A stretch of DNA of 64,000 nucleotides from Alistipes dispar (GTDB lineage: Bacteria > Bacteroidota > Bacteroidia > Bacteroidales > Rikenellaceae). How positions within the stretch are numbered: position 1 is the stretch's first letter; every line of letters begins with the position of its first letter. The DNA lies in NCBI RefSeq assembly GCF_006542685.1, contig NZ_AP019736.1, positions 2,096,001-2,160,000 of the forward strand. The letters run 5' to 3'. Made by a program: the position numbers and the translations under genes. Under the pieces are notes generated by a model. It was not told the DNA's origin and ran no database searches. It saw only the letters and a program-made list of their open reading frames with translations. Shown here one piece after another: positions 1-7,222 of the stretch.

Positions 1-732
1 CTGTCCGATGACGGTCTGGTGCAGCAGTACGTGGTTCAGTACGCTGCCCAGGCAGTAGCGCGTGTCTTCGGGGTGTTGCAGCGCCATCTCCACGGCCTCC
101 GAGATCGCCAGTCCGAGGCTGCCCGAGCAGGCCGGGTCCTTCGCCAGCGCGGCGCGGCCCGAGGCGGTGCGGTCCGAGGGCGAGGGGAAGCACTGCGCGC
201 CCCAGGTCTGCATCATCAGCCGCCGGTAGGGTTTCTGGTCGTAGCTCACGCGGACCATGTAAACCTCGACGTCGATGCCGAAGTGCCGTCCCGCGAAGGC
301 GATGGCCGAACCCCATTGTCCGGCGCCCGTCTCGGTCGTGAGGCGGCGGATGCCCTGCTTGTAGTTGTAGTAGGCCTGCGGTACGGCCGTGTTGGGCTTG
401 TGCGAGCCGGCGGGCGAGACGCTCTCGTTCTTGAAGTAGATTTTCGCCGGCGTGTCGAGCGCCTTCTCCAGTCCGGTGGCGCGTACCAGCGGCGTCGGCC
501 TCCAGATGCGGTAGATCTCCTGTACCTCCTCGGGAATGTCGATGAACCGTTCGACGGACATTTCCTGTTCGATCAGCTCCTCGGCGAAAACGGCCGACAG
601 TTGCTCCCGGGTGACGGGTTCCCGGGTGACGGGGTGCAGCGGCGGCAGCGGCCGGTTGGGCATGTCGGCTACGATGTTGTACCATTGGGCGGGCATCTGA
701 CGCTCGGTCAGGCAGAATTTCTTCGTTTTCAT
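1..732 (-). CDS. trpB: Tryptophan synthase beta chain, TrpB2 type (3' part outside window)
   Basis: PLP enzyme that condenses indole with serine to give tryptophan in the cytosol. The 244 N-terminal codons are visible and the gene runs off the left edge. The long N-terminal extension (about 75 residues before the IWRPTPL segment) and the SHKPNTA motif, with the expected PLP lysine at K112, fit the TrpB2 branch rather than classical TrpB. TETGAGQWG and the following GIDVEVYMV segment are also typical of the family. The start codon at 732 follows an attenuator (761-907) with a Trp-rich leader, so expression should respond to charged tRNA-Trp. TrpB2 is often proposed to salvage indole independently of TrpA. 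The downstream neighbours are not visible, so it cannot be said whether it heads a trp operon. Confidence 0.93.
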   Translation of the reverse strand, partial: MKTKKFCLTERQMPAQWYNIVADMPNRPLPPLHPVTREPVTREQLSAVFAEELIEQEMSVERFIDIPEEVQEIYRIWRPTPLVRATGLEKALDTPAKIYFKNESVSPAGSHKPNTAVPQAYYNYKQGIRRLTTETGAGQWGSAIAFAGRHFGIDVEVYMVRVSYDQKPYRRLMMQTWGAQCFPSPSDRTASGRAALAKDPACSGSLGLAISEAVEMALQHPEDTRYCLGSVLNHVLLHQTVIGQ

Positions 733-760
733 TTATCGTGGATTTTTAAGGGTTTTGTGC

Positions 761-799
761 AAAAGAAAAGCCCGCTGTTCACTTTCGTAAACAACGGGC
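761..799 (-). terminator. Intrinsic terminator of the trp attenuator
   Basis: On the minus strand a 13-bp stem (arms 799-787 and 782-770, one mismatch or wobble, loop TTTCG region) is followed by CTTTTCTTTT. It lies between the leader peptide and the trpB2 start. Its 5' arm contains GTTGTTTAC, which can instead pair with GTGAACAAT in the leader (856-848), giving the antiterminator. The geometry is the classic regions 1-4 of an amino-acid attenuator. Confidence 0.85.
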
Positions 800-823
800 T
801 TGTGGCTCGGGATTCCTGCTGAC

Positions 824-907
824 CTATACATACGCCGGACCGCACTCATTGTTCACGAGAGTCAATGAGCGCCACCACCAGGCCTGTATGTTCAGATTTC
901 GGATCAT
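824..907 (-). CDS. trpL: trp operon leader peptide, 27 aa with three consecutive Trp
   Basis: A 27-codon ORF, ATG at 907 and TAG at 826-824, begins MIRNLNIQAWWWRSL. Three consecutive TGG codons (880-872) sit immediately before the first hairpin. That hairpin pairs 872-863 with 851-842 (about 10 bp with one G-U). A ribosome stalled at the Trp codons would cover its 5' arm, free GTGAACAAT (856-848) to pair with the 5' arm of the terminator, and allow readthrough into trpB2. Three Trp in 27 residues at exactly this position is very unlikely by chance. The promoter -7 box ends only 8 bases before the ATG, so the leader mRNA should be almost leaderless. Confidence 0.85.
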   Translation of the reverse strand: MIRNLNIQAWWWRSLTLVNNECGPAYV

Positions 908-914
908 GTTTTCG

Positions 915-946
915 CAAATATAGGGAATCGGTTCCGGAAATGCAAA
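915..946 (-). promoter_or_regulatory. Promoter of the trp leader
   Basis: On the minus strand TTTG (946-943), 20 bp, TATATTTG (922-915) matches the Bacteroidota primary sigma consensus TTTG-N19-21-TAnnTTTG exactly. The predicted transcription start falls at about 908-911, at or just before the leader ATG. Confidence 0.8.
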
Positions 947-1033
947 TTTTCCGGCAGGATTTTCGCTGTTTTCTCCGAAAAGGGTTTCCCGGCGATTCCG
1001 GTTGCGCCGTGCGGCATTATATATAGGTGGCCG

Positions 1034-1606
1034 TCACTCCTTCCACGCGACATGCCCGGCGTCGTGGAAAAGACCGCATACGAGCGTCAGGTATTCGGGC
1101 AGCTTTCCCTCCGCGCCCCATTTCAGTTCGATGCCGAACAGTTCGGAGGTCGTGCGGCCGATGTCGAATCCGCACGCTTCGAGCGACGGCCTCACCCGGT
1201 CGGGATGGCGGCAGGGGAGCCCTTCCGGCCGGGTGCAGCTTCCTTCGGGGCAGTAGAGGCAGCTTCCGACGTAGGAGAATGCCCGTCCGCCGTAGCGGCG
1301 CTCCAGCGCGAGGAGCCTCCTTTCGATCTGGATGCGCTCGGGGCGGAGCAGCCTCCCGGCCTCGGCGAGGGGGAGTCCCTCTTCGCGGGGCGTGATCTTC
1401 GCGGCGACGAGCAGCGCCGTGCCGTACCGCAGCCACTCCTCCGCGGGGTCCTTCGCGAAGGGCGGGCAGCCCCAGCTGCGGCCGTAGTTGGGGCATCGGC
1501 GGCAATAGGCGGCGATGCGTTCCGCGTCGCGGAAGCGGGCGGCGTATTCGGCGGCGGGAAGCTCGACGGCGAATTCCTCGGCCGTATAGCGGACGGATGC
1601 GTTCAT
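1034..1606 (-). CDS. DUF2284 family predicted metal-binding protein
   Basis: A 190-residue cysteine-rich cytosolic protein. Cys35, Cys38 and Cys47 (YCRRCPNYGRSWGCPPF) and Cys116, Cys119, Cys124 and Cys132 (SCLYCPEGSC...PC) are the cluster expected for DUF2284, annotated as a predicted metal-binding protein and probably binding an Fe-S cluster or another metal. The biochemical role is not established. It is transcribed away from a cobalamin riboswitch only about 100 bp upstream, at the edge of a B12 uptake island, so a link to corrinoid metabolism is possible but is inference. A TAATTTTG box at 1618-1611 ends just before the ATG. No signal peptide is seen. Confidence 0.8.
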   Translation of the reverse strand: MNASVRYTAEEFAVELPAAEYAARFRDAERIAAYCRRCPNYGRSWGCPPFAKDPAEEWLRYGTALLVAAKITPREEGLPLAEAGRLLRPERIQIERRLLALERRYGGRAFSYVGSCLYCPEGSCTRPEGLPCRHPDRVRPSLEACGFDIGRTTSELFGIELKWGAEGKLPEYLTLVCGLFHDAGHVAWKE

Positions 1607-1667
1607 GCGGCAAAATTAGTCGTTTCCGCGGGCATCGGTGCGCGGAGCGAAAATTATTTTCCTGCCT

Positions 1668-1699
1668 TTTGCCTTTTTCGCGGGAAACCGCTATCTTTG
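1668..1699 (+). promoter_or_regulatory. Promoter of the first cobalamin-riboswitch transcript
   Basis: TTTG (1668-1671), 20 bp, TATCTTTG (1692-1699) is an exact match to the Bacteroidota promoter consensus. It lies immediately upstream of the aptamer, with a predicted start near 1705. Confidence 0.8.
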
Positions 1700-1708
1700 T
1701 CTCCGGAT

Positions 1709-1885
1709 CTGGTGTTCCGCTCCTCCTGCGGAGGACGGAATGAAAAGGGAATCGGGTGCAAATCCCGGACAGTCCCGCTGCTGTGATGCTCCGTGAGTTC
1801 CGAATATCTTCGGCCACTGACCCGCGAGGGGTCGGGAAGGCGTCGGGACGGGAGCGAGTCAGAAGACCTGCCAGATCGATTCGAT
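1709..1885 (+). ncRNA. Cobalamin riboswitch
   Basis: Hallmark segments occur in the right order: GGGTGCAAATCCCGGACAG then CCCGCTGCTGTGA (1755-1786), GCCACTG (1813-1819), GGGAAGGCG (1833-1841) and the B12 box AGTCAGAAGACCTGCC (1857-1872). It should bind adenosylcobalamin and repress the downstream genes. No short terminator follows the aptamer directly. The nearest one is 350 nt further on (2233-2311), so either initiation of translation near 1940 or that distant terminator would have to be the output. Confidence 0.93.
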
Positions 1886-2232
1886 GCCGGTCGCTCTCGT
1901 GGGTTAGGCCTCCGGTTTCGGCGAAGAATTGACATTCGTATGTGTTTCGTTCGGTCTTCGGACCGTCGGCCGCGGGTCGTGCCGATGCCCGTTTCGGGCG
2001 GTTATGTCCGGATCGCCTGCGGAGCGCCGGCCGCCGTCCTGCCGCTGCCGGCCCGACTGCTGCTCGCCGATCGGCGTGCTGTCCGGGTGTTTCGATCCGC
2101 CGGCACGGGCCTGTCCGACCGGGCGGACAGCCTCCGACGGAACGTGGGAGGACCGTGCCACGGTCTGCACGCTGGCCGGGTCCATCCGGGTGCAGGCGGC
2201 GCAGCTTTTGGTACTGGCTTCGGATGAACCCG
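1886..2232 (+). other. Unassigned hairpin-rich stretch between riboswitch and terminator
   Basis: No convincing gene is seen. An ATG at 1940 opens a 95-codon frame ending at 2227, six bases before the terminator. Its composition (Arg/Gly/Pro-rich, high GC at codon position 2, falling GC3) does not look coding, and the two other frames give Arg/Cys-rich nonsense. Several short perfect hairpins are present: CGGTC-TTCG-GACCG (1952-1965, a C(UUCG)G tetraloop), GCCCG-TTT-CGGGC (1987-1999), CTGTCCG-ACCGGG-CGGACAG (2111-2130), GACCGTGCCACGGTC (2151-2165) and CTGCAC...GTGCAG (2165-2195). This may be a structured RNA, a long leader or a decayed gene; GC-rich sequence also gives hairpins by chance. Confidence 0.4.
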
Positions 2233-2311
2233 AAAAGGCGCGGCGGGGGAAAACGGACGCGTTACTGCCATAACGGATCGGTTCGGGAGATTGGTCGCCG
2301 CGCCTTTTTTT
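2233..2311 (+). terminator. Strong intrinsic terminator upstream of the cobO operon
   Basis: A perfect 13-bp stem, AAAAGGCGCGGCG (2233-2245) with CGCCGCGCCTTTT (2296-2308), is followed by further T. The 50-nt apical part contains a smaller hairpin (CGTTA 2260-2264 with TAACG 2271-2275). It ends eight bases before the next ATG (2319), so it could be the off-state of a B12-controlled switch for the genes below or the end of a short transcript. Confidence 0.75.
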
Positions 2312-2318
2312 AAATGCG

Positions 2319-2696
2319 ATGATTATGAAGATCGTTTTCTATGGAATTCCCGAAGAGGAGGTCCGGCGTCTGGCCGGGCGGTACGGGTTCGGACTCTGCC
2401 GTTCGTTCGGGGAGTTTGTCGCGGGCGGCGGGCGGAAGATGCTGTTGCAGCCGCTTCTGCGCACCGACGGGGAGCGGCTGGACTTCTTCGGACGTATGGC
2501 GCGGTACGGGGCGTCGGTCGATGCCGTCGTGGTCTCCTGCGCCGACGATTTCAGCGCCGTGCACTACTGCTCGCAGCCCGGGAGGTTCTTCTCCGTGAGC
2601 GGCGAAGCCGGGGAGGAGGCATTGGAGTACGAACTGACCCGCATCGTCGAGACCCGCCTGGGACTCGTCTGCGCGCACGAAGGGGTGGAGCCATGA
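2319..2696 (+). CDS. Small protein of unknown function upstream of cobO
   Basis: A 125-residue cytosolic protein that I do not recognise. It begins MIMKIVFYGIPEEEV; the second ATG (2325) is an equally good start. It is acidic, with no signal peptide or membrane segment and no obvious metal motif (Cys27, Cys94 and others are scattered). It overlaps cobO by four bases (ATGA), so the two are translationally coupled and lie downstream of the first cobalamin riboswitch. A corrinoid-related role is inferred from position only. Confidence 0.7.
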   Translation: MIMKIVFYGIPEEEVRRLAGRYGFGLCRSFGEFVAGGGRKMLLQPLLRTDGERLDFFGRMARYGASVDAVVVSCADDFSAVHYCSQPGRFFSVSGEAGEEALEYELTRIVETRLGLVCAHEGVEP

Positions 2697-3229
2697 CGCG
2701 GGGGCAGGTCCATGTCTATACGGGCGACGGAAAGGGGAAGACCACGGCGGCCTTCGGCCTTGCCGTGCGTGCCTTGTGTGCCGGGAAGAACGTGTATATC
2801 GGGCAGTTCGTCAAGTCGATGGCTTACAACGAGACGAAGATCGCACGGCTGTTCGACGGTACGGACTCCGCATGGGGGCGCGTGCGCATCGAGCGGTTCG
2901 GCCGCGGCTGTTTCATCGGCCGGCAGCCGGAGGCGGTCGATGCGGAGCTGGCCCGGGAGGGGCTGAGGCGGTGTGCCGAAGCGCTTTCCGGCGGGGAGTA
3001 CGGGGTGGTCGTCCTCGACGAGGTGTCCATCGCCCTCGACTGCGGCCTGCTGTCCGTCGGCGAAGTGCTGGAGGCGCTCGCCGCCCGGGCGCCGCAGACC
3101 GAAGCGGTGCTGACGGGGCGCTATGCCCCGCAGGAGCTGATCGCCGCGGCCGATCTGGTGACCGAGATGCGCGAGGTGAAGCACTACTATGCGCAGGGCG
3201 TCCTTTCGCGCGACGGCATCGACCGCTGA
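2693..3229 (+). CDS. cobO: Cob(I)alamin adenosyltransferase, CobO/BtuR family
   Basis: A 178-residue cytosolic enzyme that transfers the adenosyl group of ATP to cob(I)alamin or corrinoid precursors, making the coenzyme form. The P-loop GDGKGKTT lies at residues 11-18, and the VVLDEV segment, the SIALDCGLL segment and the TGRYAPQELIAAADLVTEM stretch near the C terminus are diagnostic of the CobA/CobO/BtuR family. The length fits the usual 180-200. The start at 2693 overlaps the stop of the preceding small gene. Its place behind a cobalamin riboswitch, facing a B12 uptake operon, supports a salvage role. The 3' end meets the DUF71 gene tail to tail with only 11 bases between them. Confidence 0.95.
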   Translation: MTRGQVHVYTGDGKGKTTAAFGLAVRALCAGKNVYIGQFVKSMAYNETKIARLFDGTDSAWGRVRIERFGRGCFIGRQPEAVDAELAREGLRRCAEALSGGEYGVVVLDEVSIALDCGLLSVGEVLEALAARAPQTEAVLTGRYAPQELIAAADLVTEMREVKHYYAQGVLSRDGIDR

Positions 3230-3240
3230 CCTCCCCGCCG

Positions 3241-3951
3241 TCATTCGGCCGCCTGGAGGTCGGCGAACCAGTAGCCGTAGGTGCGTACCGATCCGTCGTC
3301 GAGGCGGATGTCGTAGCTCTGTGCGAAAGGCTTTCCGAGCCAGAACGGGACGGCTTCGCGGAAGATCGGGCCGTCGTAGCAGAAGGTGTGGTATTCGCCG
3401 TTCTCGCCGTTGGGGTCGGTCCCTGCGGGCAGCGAAGCGACGAAGGCGGCGTCGATCTCCCGGCCGATGGCTTCGGCTCCCAGCCCGTCGGCCATCGTCG
3501 TCACGACGACGGTCCTGAGTCCCGACGAGAGGAAACCGCGCATGACCTGCTCCGAACTCTCGCCCCAGAGCGGTTCGACGACCTCGATGCCCGCAGGGGC
3601 GAGCCGCTCCTCGCGGTAGCGGCGCACGTCGTGCAGGAAGATGTCGCCGAAGATGAAGTGCGTCACGCCCTCTTCGCGGTAACGGCGCACGGCGCGGTCC
3701 ATCGCCGCCGAATAGTCCTCCATGTCGCCCTTCGGCGTGAGATCGACCGTGTGGAGCGGAATGCCGATGCGGTCGGCCTGCGCCCGGAGCAGCTCCGTCG
3801 GGATGCCGTGCATCGTCGAACGGAGCGTCGAGCGATTGACGGTGGTCAGCAGCGCGACGATTTCGTAGCGCTCCGACCGTATCGCCCGCCAGAGGGCGTG
3901 CGCCGAGTCCTTGCCGCCGCTCCAGTTGAAGACGGCCTTGTGTCTGGTCAT
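3241..3951 (-). CDS. DUF71/COG2102 PP-loop ATPase, predicted B12 salvage enzyme
   Basis: A 236-residue PP-loop protein of the diphthine-ammonia-ligase-like family. SGGKDS at residues 11-16 is the ATP-pyrophosphatase loop, and GDIFLHDVRRYRE and PLWG are family signatures. Diphthamide exists only on archaeal and eukaryotic EF2, so the bacterial members must do something else. Comparative genomics of DUF71 predicted a B12 salvage role for one subgroup. Here it is the last gene of a riboswitch-controlled btuG-btuB-btuF operon, 12 bases after btuF, which fits that prediction well. The likely chemistry is an ATP-dependent amidation or adenylation of a corrinoid; that is inference. Confidence 0.85.
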   Translation of the reverse strand: MTRHKAVFNWSGGKDSAHALWRAIRSERYEIVALLTTVNRSTLRSTMHGIPTELLRAQADRIGIPLHTVDLTPKGDMEDYSAAMDRAVRRYREEGVTHFIFGDIFLHDVRRYREERLAPAGIEVVEPLWGESSEQVMRGFLSSGLRTVVVTTMADGLGAEAIGREIDAAFVASLPAGTDPNGENGEYHTFCYDGPIFREAVPFWLGKPFAQSYDIRLDDGSVRTYGYWFADLQAAE

Positions 3952-3963
3952 TTCGGTCGGGAG

Positions 3964-5115
3964 TTATTCGAGTTTCCGATAATAATGCATCTCCCGGTCG
4001 GCGGCATCGAGCGCTTCGGGATGGAATACGGCGATCAGGTCGTGCAGCACCACGTCGGGCCGCACGACGCCCGATTCCCAGTAGTCGTTGCCTCCGGCGG
4101 CGTTCGTGCGCCGGTCGCAGTTGTAGATCTCGCCCCGGCGGACGCAGGGAACGCCGGCGAATTTCGGCAGCCGTGCGCGGAATTCCGCGAGCGTCCGGAA
4201 ACTGCCGGCATTGATCCATACGTCGGCTCCGGAGGCCAGCAGGTAAGCCTTCTCGAGGTCGATGGGCAGCGAGCGGTTCGACGTGTTCTCCCTGTAGATG
4301 TAATCCCCTCCGGCATCGGCGATGAGGCGTGCGACGTAGCTTTCGGCCGAGGCCATGAACCACGAATCGCCGTAGGGGGTGTTGATCATCACCTTCGGTC
4401 TGGCGGCGGACTCCGCGACCTTCGCCTTCAGCGCCTCGTACCGCTCCGGGATGGGGGCGAACGCCCGTTCGCCCTCCTCGCGCCGGTCGATCGTCTCCGC
4501 CACGGCCACGAGCCACTCGGCCTTGCCGAGCGGCGACTCCTCCAGATACTCCCCGATATAGCAGAACGGGATGCCCAGCTCGCGCAGCTTGGGTTCCATC
4601 GGGCTGGCGCCGTTCACGCCGAACAGCAGCACCAGGTCGGGACGCAGCGACAGGAGCCGTTCGTAGTCCATGTTGCCGTCGTAGCCCACGTCGCCGACCC
4701 TGTCGGGGTGCGCGGCGACGTATCCGTTGGCGATGCTCTCCCGGCCCGAGACGCCGACGATGCGCGGTGCGGCCCCCACGGCGTCGAGCATCGCCACGTG
4801 GGTCGAGGACATGCAGACGATGCGCTGCGCCCCGGCCTCGACGGTCTGTCCGTCGAATCCCGCAGGGGGAGTCTCCCCGTTGCGGGCGATGAAGAGCGCC
4901 GTGGCGGTCCCTTCGGCGGCCCCCTGCCACGGGGTCCGGGTCCGTAGGATCGTGCTTTGCAGGCCCTCGGCCCCGACGATTTCGAATCCTGCGGCGTAGG
5001 CGGGGCGGTAGACGGTCGTGCGGAACTCCTCGAGCGAGGTCCCCGGACGGGCGCCGCAGGCGGCCAGAAGCAGCGCGGCGGCGCAGAGCGTGAAGCGGCG
5101 GAGCGGTCGTATCAT
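3964..5115 (-). CDS. btuF: Periplasmic B12-binding lipoprotein, BtuF family
   Basis: A 383-residue solute-binding protein of the helical-backbone metal/siderophore/B12 type, which hands cobalamin to the inner-membrane BtuCD ABC transporter. A lipoprotein signal ends at C20 (LLLAAC). Two Rossmann-like lobes follow: QRIVCMSSTHVAML plus the DLVLLFGVNG region in the first, and the PKVMINTPYGDSWF and DVWINAG regions in the second. The ATG overlaps the btuB stop by four bases (ATGA). No btuC or btuD lies in this operon or elsewhere in the window, so the permease must be encoded elsewhere. Iron-siderophore binding is the main alternative, but the riboswitch and btuG/btuB neighbours argue for cobalamin. 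Confidence 0.88.
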   Translation of the reverse strand: MIRPLRRFTLCAAALLLAACGARPGTSLEEFRTTVYRPAYAAGFEIVGAEGLQSTILRTRTPWQGAAEGTATALFIARNGETPPAGFDGQTVEAGAQRIVCMSSTHVAMLDAVGAAPRIVGVSGRESIANGYVAAHPDRVGDVGYDGNMDYERLLSLRPDLVLLFGVNGASPMEPKLRELGIPFCYIGEYLEESPLGKAEWLVAVAETIDRREEGERAFAPIPERYEALKAKVAESAARPKVMINTPYGDSWFMASAESYVARLIADAGGDYIYRENTSNRSLPIDLEKAYLLASGADVWINAGSFRTLAEFRARLPKFAGVPCVRRGEIYNCDRRTNAAGGNDYWESGVVRPDVVLHDLIAVFHPEALDAADREMHYYRKLE

Positions 5116-7208
5116 TTCGCGGTTCGGTTTTTCTTTCCCCATTTGGGTTTGACGTTGATGAAGAATTCGCAGTTCATGCGGGGCATGGGACGCGAGAGGA
5201 CGGAGAGGTACTCCTCGTTGAAGAGGTTGTTGATCGTCGCCTTGAGCGAAAGGTCGGCCCGGCGGAACGCGAAGCCCTTCTCGAGCGAGAGGTTGTTCAT
5301 CACGTAGGGCGTGAGCCGTCCGGTGAGCGTGATGTCGTTGCTCGACATGGTGTAGCGTTCGCTGTAATAGCAGAACTGCCAGAGCAGCCCCCACGAGCGC
5401 CATGCGAGGCGTCCGGTCGCCGTGCCCGAGAACTCCGGTTCGTAGGGAAGCTGCTTGCCCACGGACTGATCGGCCGGGCTCATCGGTTCGCCTACGTTGA
5501 TCGACGGGGACCACGAGAAGGTCCCGTCGAGGTCGAGCTTCAGTCCGCGGGCCAGCATGACGGACAGGTCGGCCCGCACCTCCACGCCGTAGGCGTGCAC
5601 CTCCTTGATGTTCACCGGCGAGAAGAATCCTTTGGTGGTCGGCAGCCAGAGAATCCAGTCGTCGATCCGCTGGTCGTACCACGAGGCCGAGCCCGAGAGC
5701 GTGTAGATCGCGTCGCGTCCCACGGCGAACGACAGCCCGGCTTCGTACTGGACGCCGGTTTCGTTCTTCAGGTCGGGATTCCCGCCCGGCAGGAAGTAGA
5801 GGTCGTTCAGCGTCGGGAAGCGGAAGTTGCGCGACACGGAGGCTTTCGCCACGACGTTGCCGCGCTTCGAGAGCAGGTAGTCGGCGAAGAGGGCCGGAAC
5901 CGTGGCCCATTTCGTGCCGTAGAGCTGTTCGCGCAGGACGGCCGACAGGCCGAGCCGCTCCGCGGGCCGCCATTTGGCCGACACGGCGGCGTCGATCTCG
6001 ACGCGCCCCTGGTCGTAGCCCACGATCGCCTTGTCGCCCTGCTGCAGGACGATGTTCTTGTCGGCGCTCCGGACGAAGTGCTGGTGCAGCGCGATGTCGG
6101 CCGTGAAGAGCCACTCGTCTCCCACGGCGTATTCTCCCGCCGCCTGCCCGTAGAAGGTGTCGATCCTGCTTCGGGAGCGGGTCATGGAGGTCATGATGCC
6201 GTTGCCCGGGTCGCGGCGGTAGTCGTAGGCCATCCATGTATGGATGTATCCGGCCTTCGCGCCGACCTTCCAGTCGCGGCGCAGGCGGTCCCACGAGAGG
6301 ACGCTGCGGAGCGTGTGCTCCCGCTGGCGGTTCTCGAACCGGGTGTCGTCGGCGTAGTCGGTCGTCAGCAGCGGCAGTTCGCGGTTCGAGTTGATGTACC
6401 AGGCATTCAGTCCGAAGCGGTCGCCGCGGCCGGTGTTGTAATAGATCTCCTGCAGCACGTGCACGTCGTCGAACGCGCCGCTCTTGTTCCGCTCCACCGG
6501 ATAGTACGACCCGACGATGTTCATCTCCTCGTCGTAGATGTTCTCCTTCTTGTCGCGGTTGCGGTATTTGTAGTCGTTCCGCGAGGACTGGTAAACGGCT
6601 CGGGTCGATACCTGCCAGTGCTCGTCGCCCCACGTGAGACGCAGGAACTCGTCGAAGGTGCGGTACATGCCGATTCCCTGGATGTATTGCAGGCCGAATC
6701 CGTCGGCGGCGGCCGGTGCGGTCGAGAGCTTCACCACGCCGCCCAGCGCCCCGCCCGCCTCATTGACCGACGACGTGCCGTGCAGCAGCGAGGCGTCGTC
6801 GATGAAATACGACGGGATCATCGAGAAGTCGGTCATGCCGAGCATCGGGTTGTTGATGCGCATTCCGTTCCACGTCACCTGCGTATGCGAGGGTCCTGTG
6901 CCGCGGAACGAGACCGTCGAGAGCGTCGCCCGGCCGTACTGCTTGACGAAGAGCGGGGAGTTGAACGTCAGCACGTCGGCGATCGACAGGGCGATGTTCT
7001 CCTTGAGTGTCACCGAGTCGAACGTCGTCCGTTCGACGCCGATCTCCTTCATCGGCCGCCGGCCCCAGATCGGAACCTCGCGGATGGCTATGTTCCGCTC
7101 GGGCCGGGCCTCCGCGGCGGCCTCCTGCGGCGGCTGCGCGCCGCCCTGGGCATGGAGCGCCGCCGGAAACAGCAGCGCCGCGACTATCCGAACCGTCGTC
7201 TTTCTCAT
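5112..7208 (-). CDS. btuB: TonB-dependent outer-membrane B12 receptor
   Basis: A 698-residue TonB-dependent transporter. A signal peptide (MRKTTVRIVAALLFPAAL, cut near HAQ) is followed by an N-terminal plug domain (about 50-190, with SIADVLTFNSP and the VSFRGTGPSHTQVTWNGMR segment) and a 22-strand barrel ending in an aromatic-rich C terminus. The start at 7208 is chosen because it opens a proper signal peptide; the frame stays open far upstream but inside btuG. It is second in the riboswitch-led operon, 14 bases after btuG and overlapping btuF. In Bacteroides the BtuG lipoprotein caps BtuB on the cell surface; the same pairing is seen here. Confidence 0.92.
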   Translation of the reverse strand: MRKTTVRIVAALLFPAALHAQGGAQPPQEAAAEARPERNIAIREVPIWGRRPMKEIGVERTTFDSVTLKENIALSIADVLTFNSPLFVKQYGRATLSTVSFRGTGPSHTQVTWNGMRINNPMLGMTDFSMIPSYFIDDASLLHGTSSVNEAGGALGGVVKLSTAPAAADGFGLQYIQGIGMYRTFDEFLRLTWGDEHWQVSTRAVYQSSRNDYKYRNRDKKENIYDEEMNIVGSYYPVERNKSGAFDDVHVLQEIYYNTGRGDRFGLNAWYINSNRELPLLTTDYADDTRFENRQREHTLRSVLSWDRLRRDWKVGAKAGYIHTWMAYDYRRDPGNGIMTSMTRSRSRIDTFYGQAAGEYAVGDEWLFTADIALHQHFVRSADKNIVLQQGDKAIVGYDQGRVEIDAAVSAKWRPAERLGLSAVLREQLYGTKWATVPALFADYLLSKRGNVVAKASVSRNFRFPTLNDLYFLPGGNPDLKNETGVQYEAGLSFAVGRDAIYTLSGSASWYDQRIDDWILWLPTTKGFFSPVNIKEVHAYGVEVRADLSVMLARGLKLDLDGTFSWSPSINVGEPMSPADQSVGKQLPYEPEFSGTATGRLAWRSWGLLWQFCYYSERYTMSSNDITLTGRLTPYVMNNLSLEKGFAFRRADLSLKATINNLFNEEYLSVLSRPMPRMNCEFFINVKPKWGKKNRTAK

Positions 7209-7222
7209 ACTTCCTGTATCCG

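Noticed and set aside
2002..2271. An 89-codon minus-strand frame in the region after the first riboswitch
   Set aside because: Pro/Arg/Ser-rich, crosses the terminator stem, and all frames here look equally non-protein-like.
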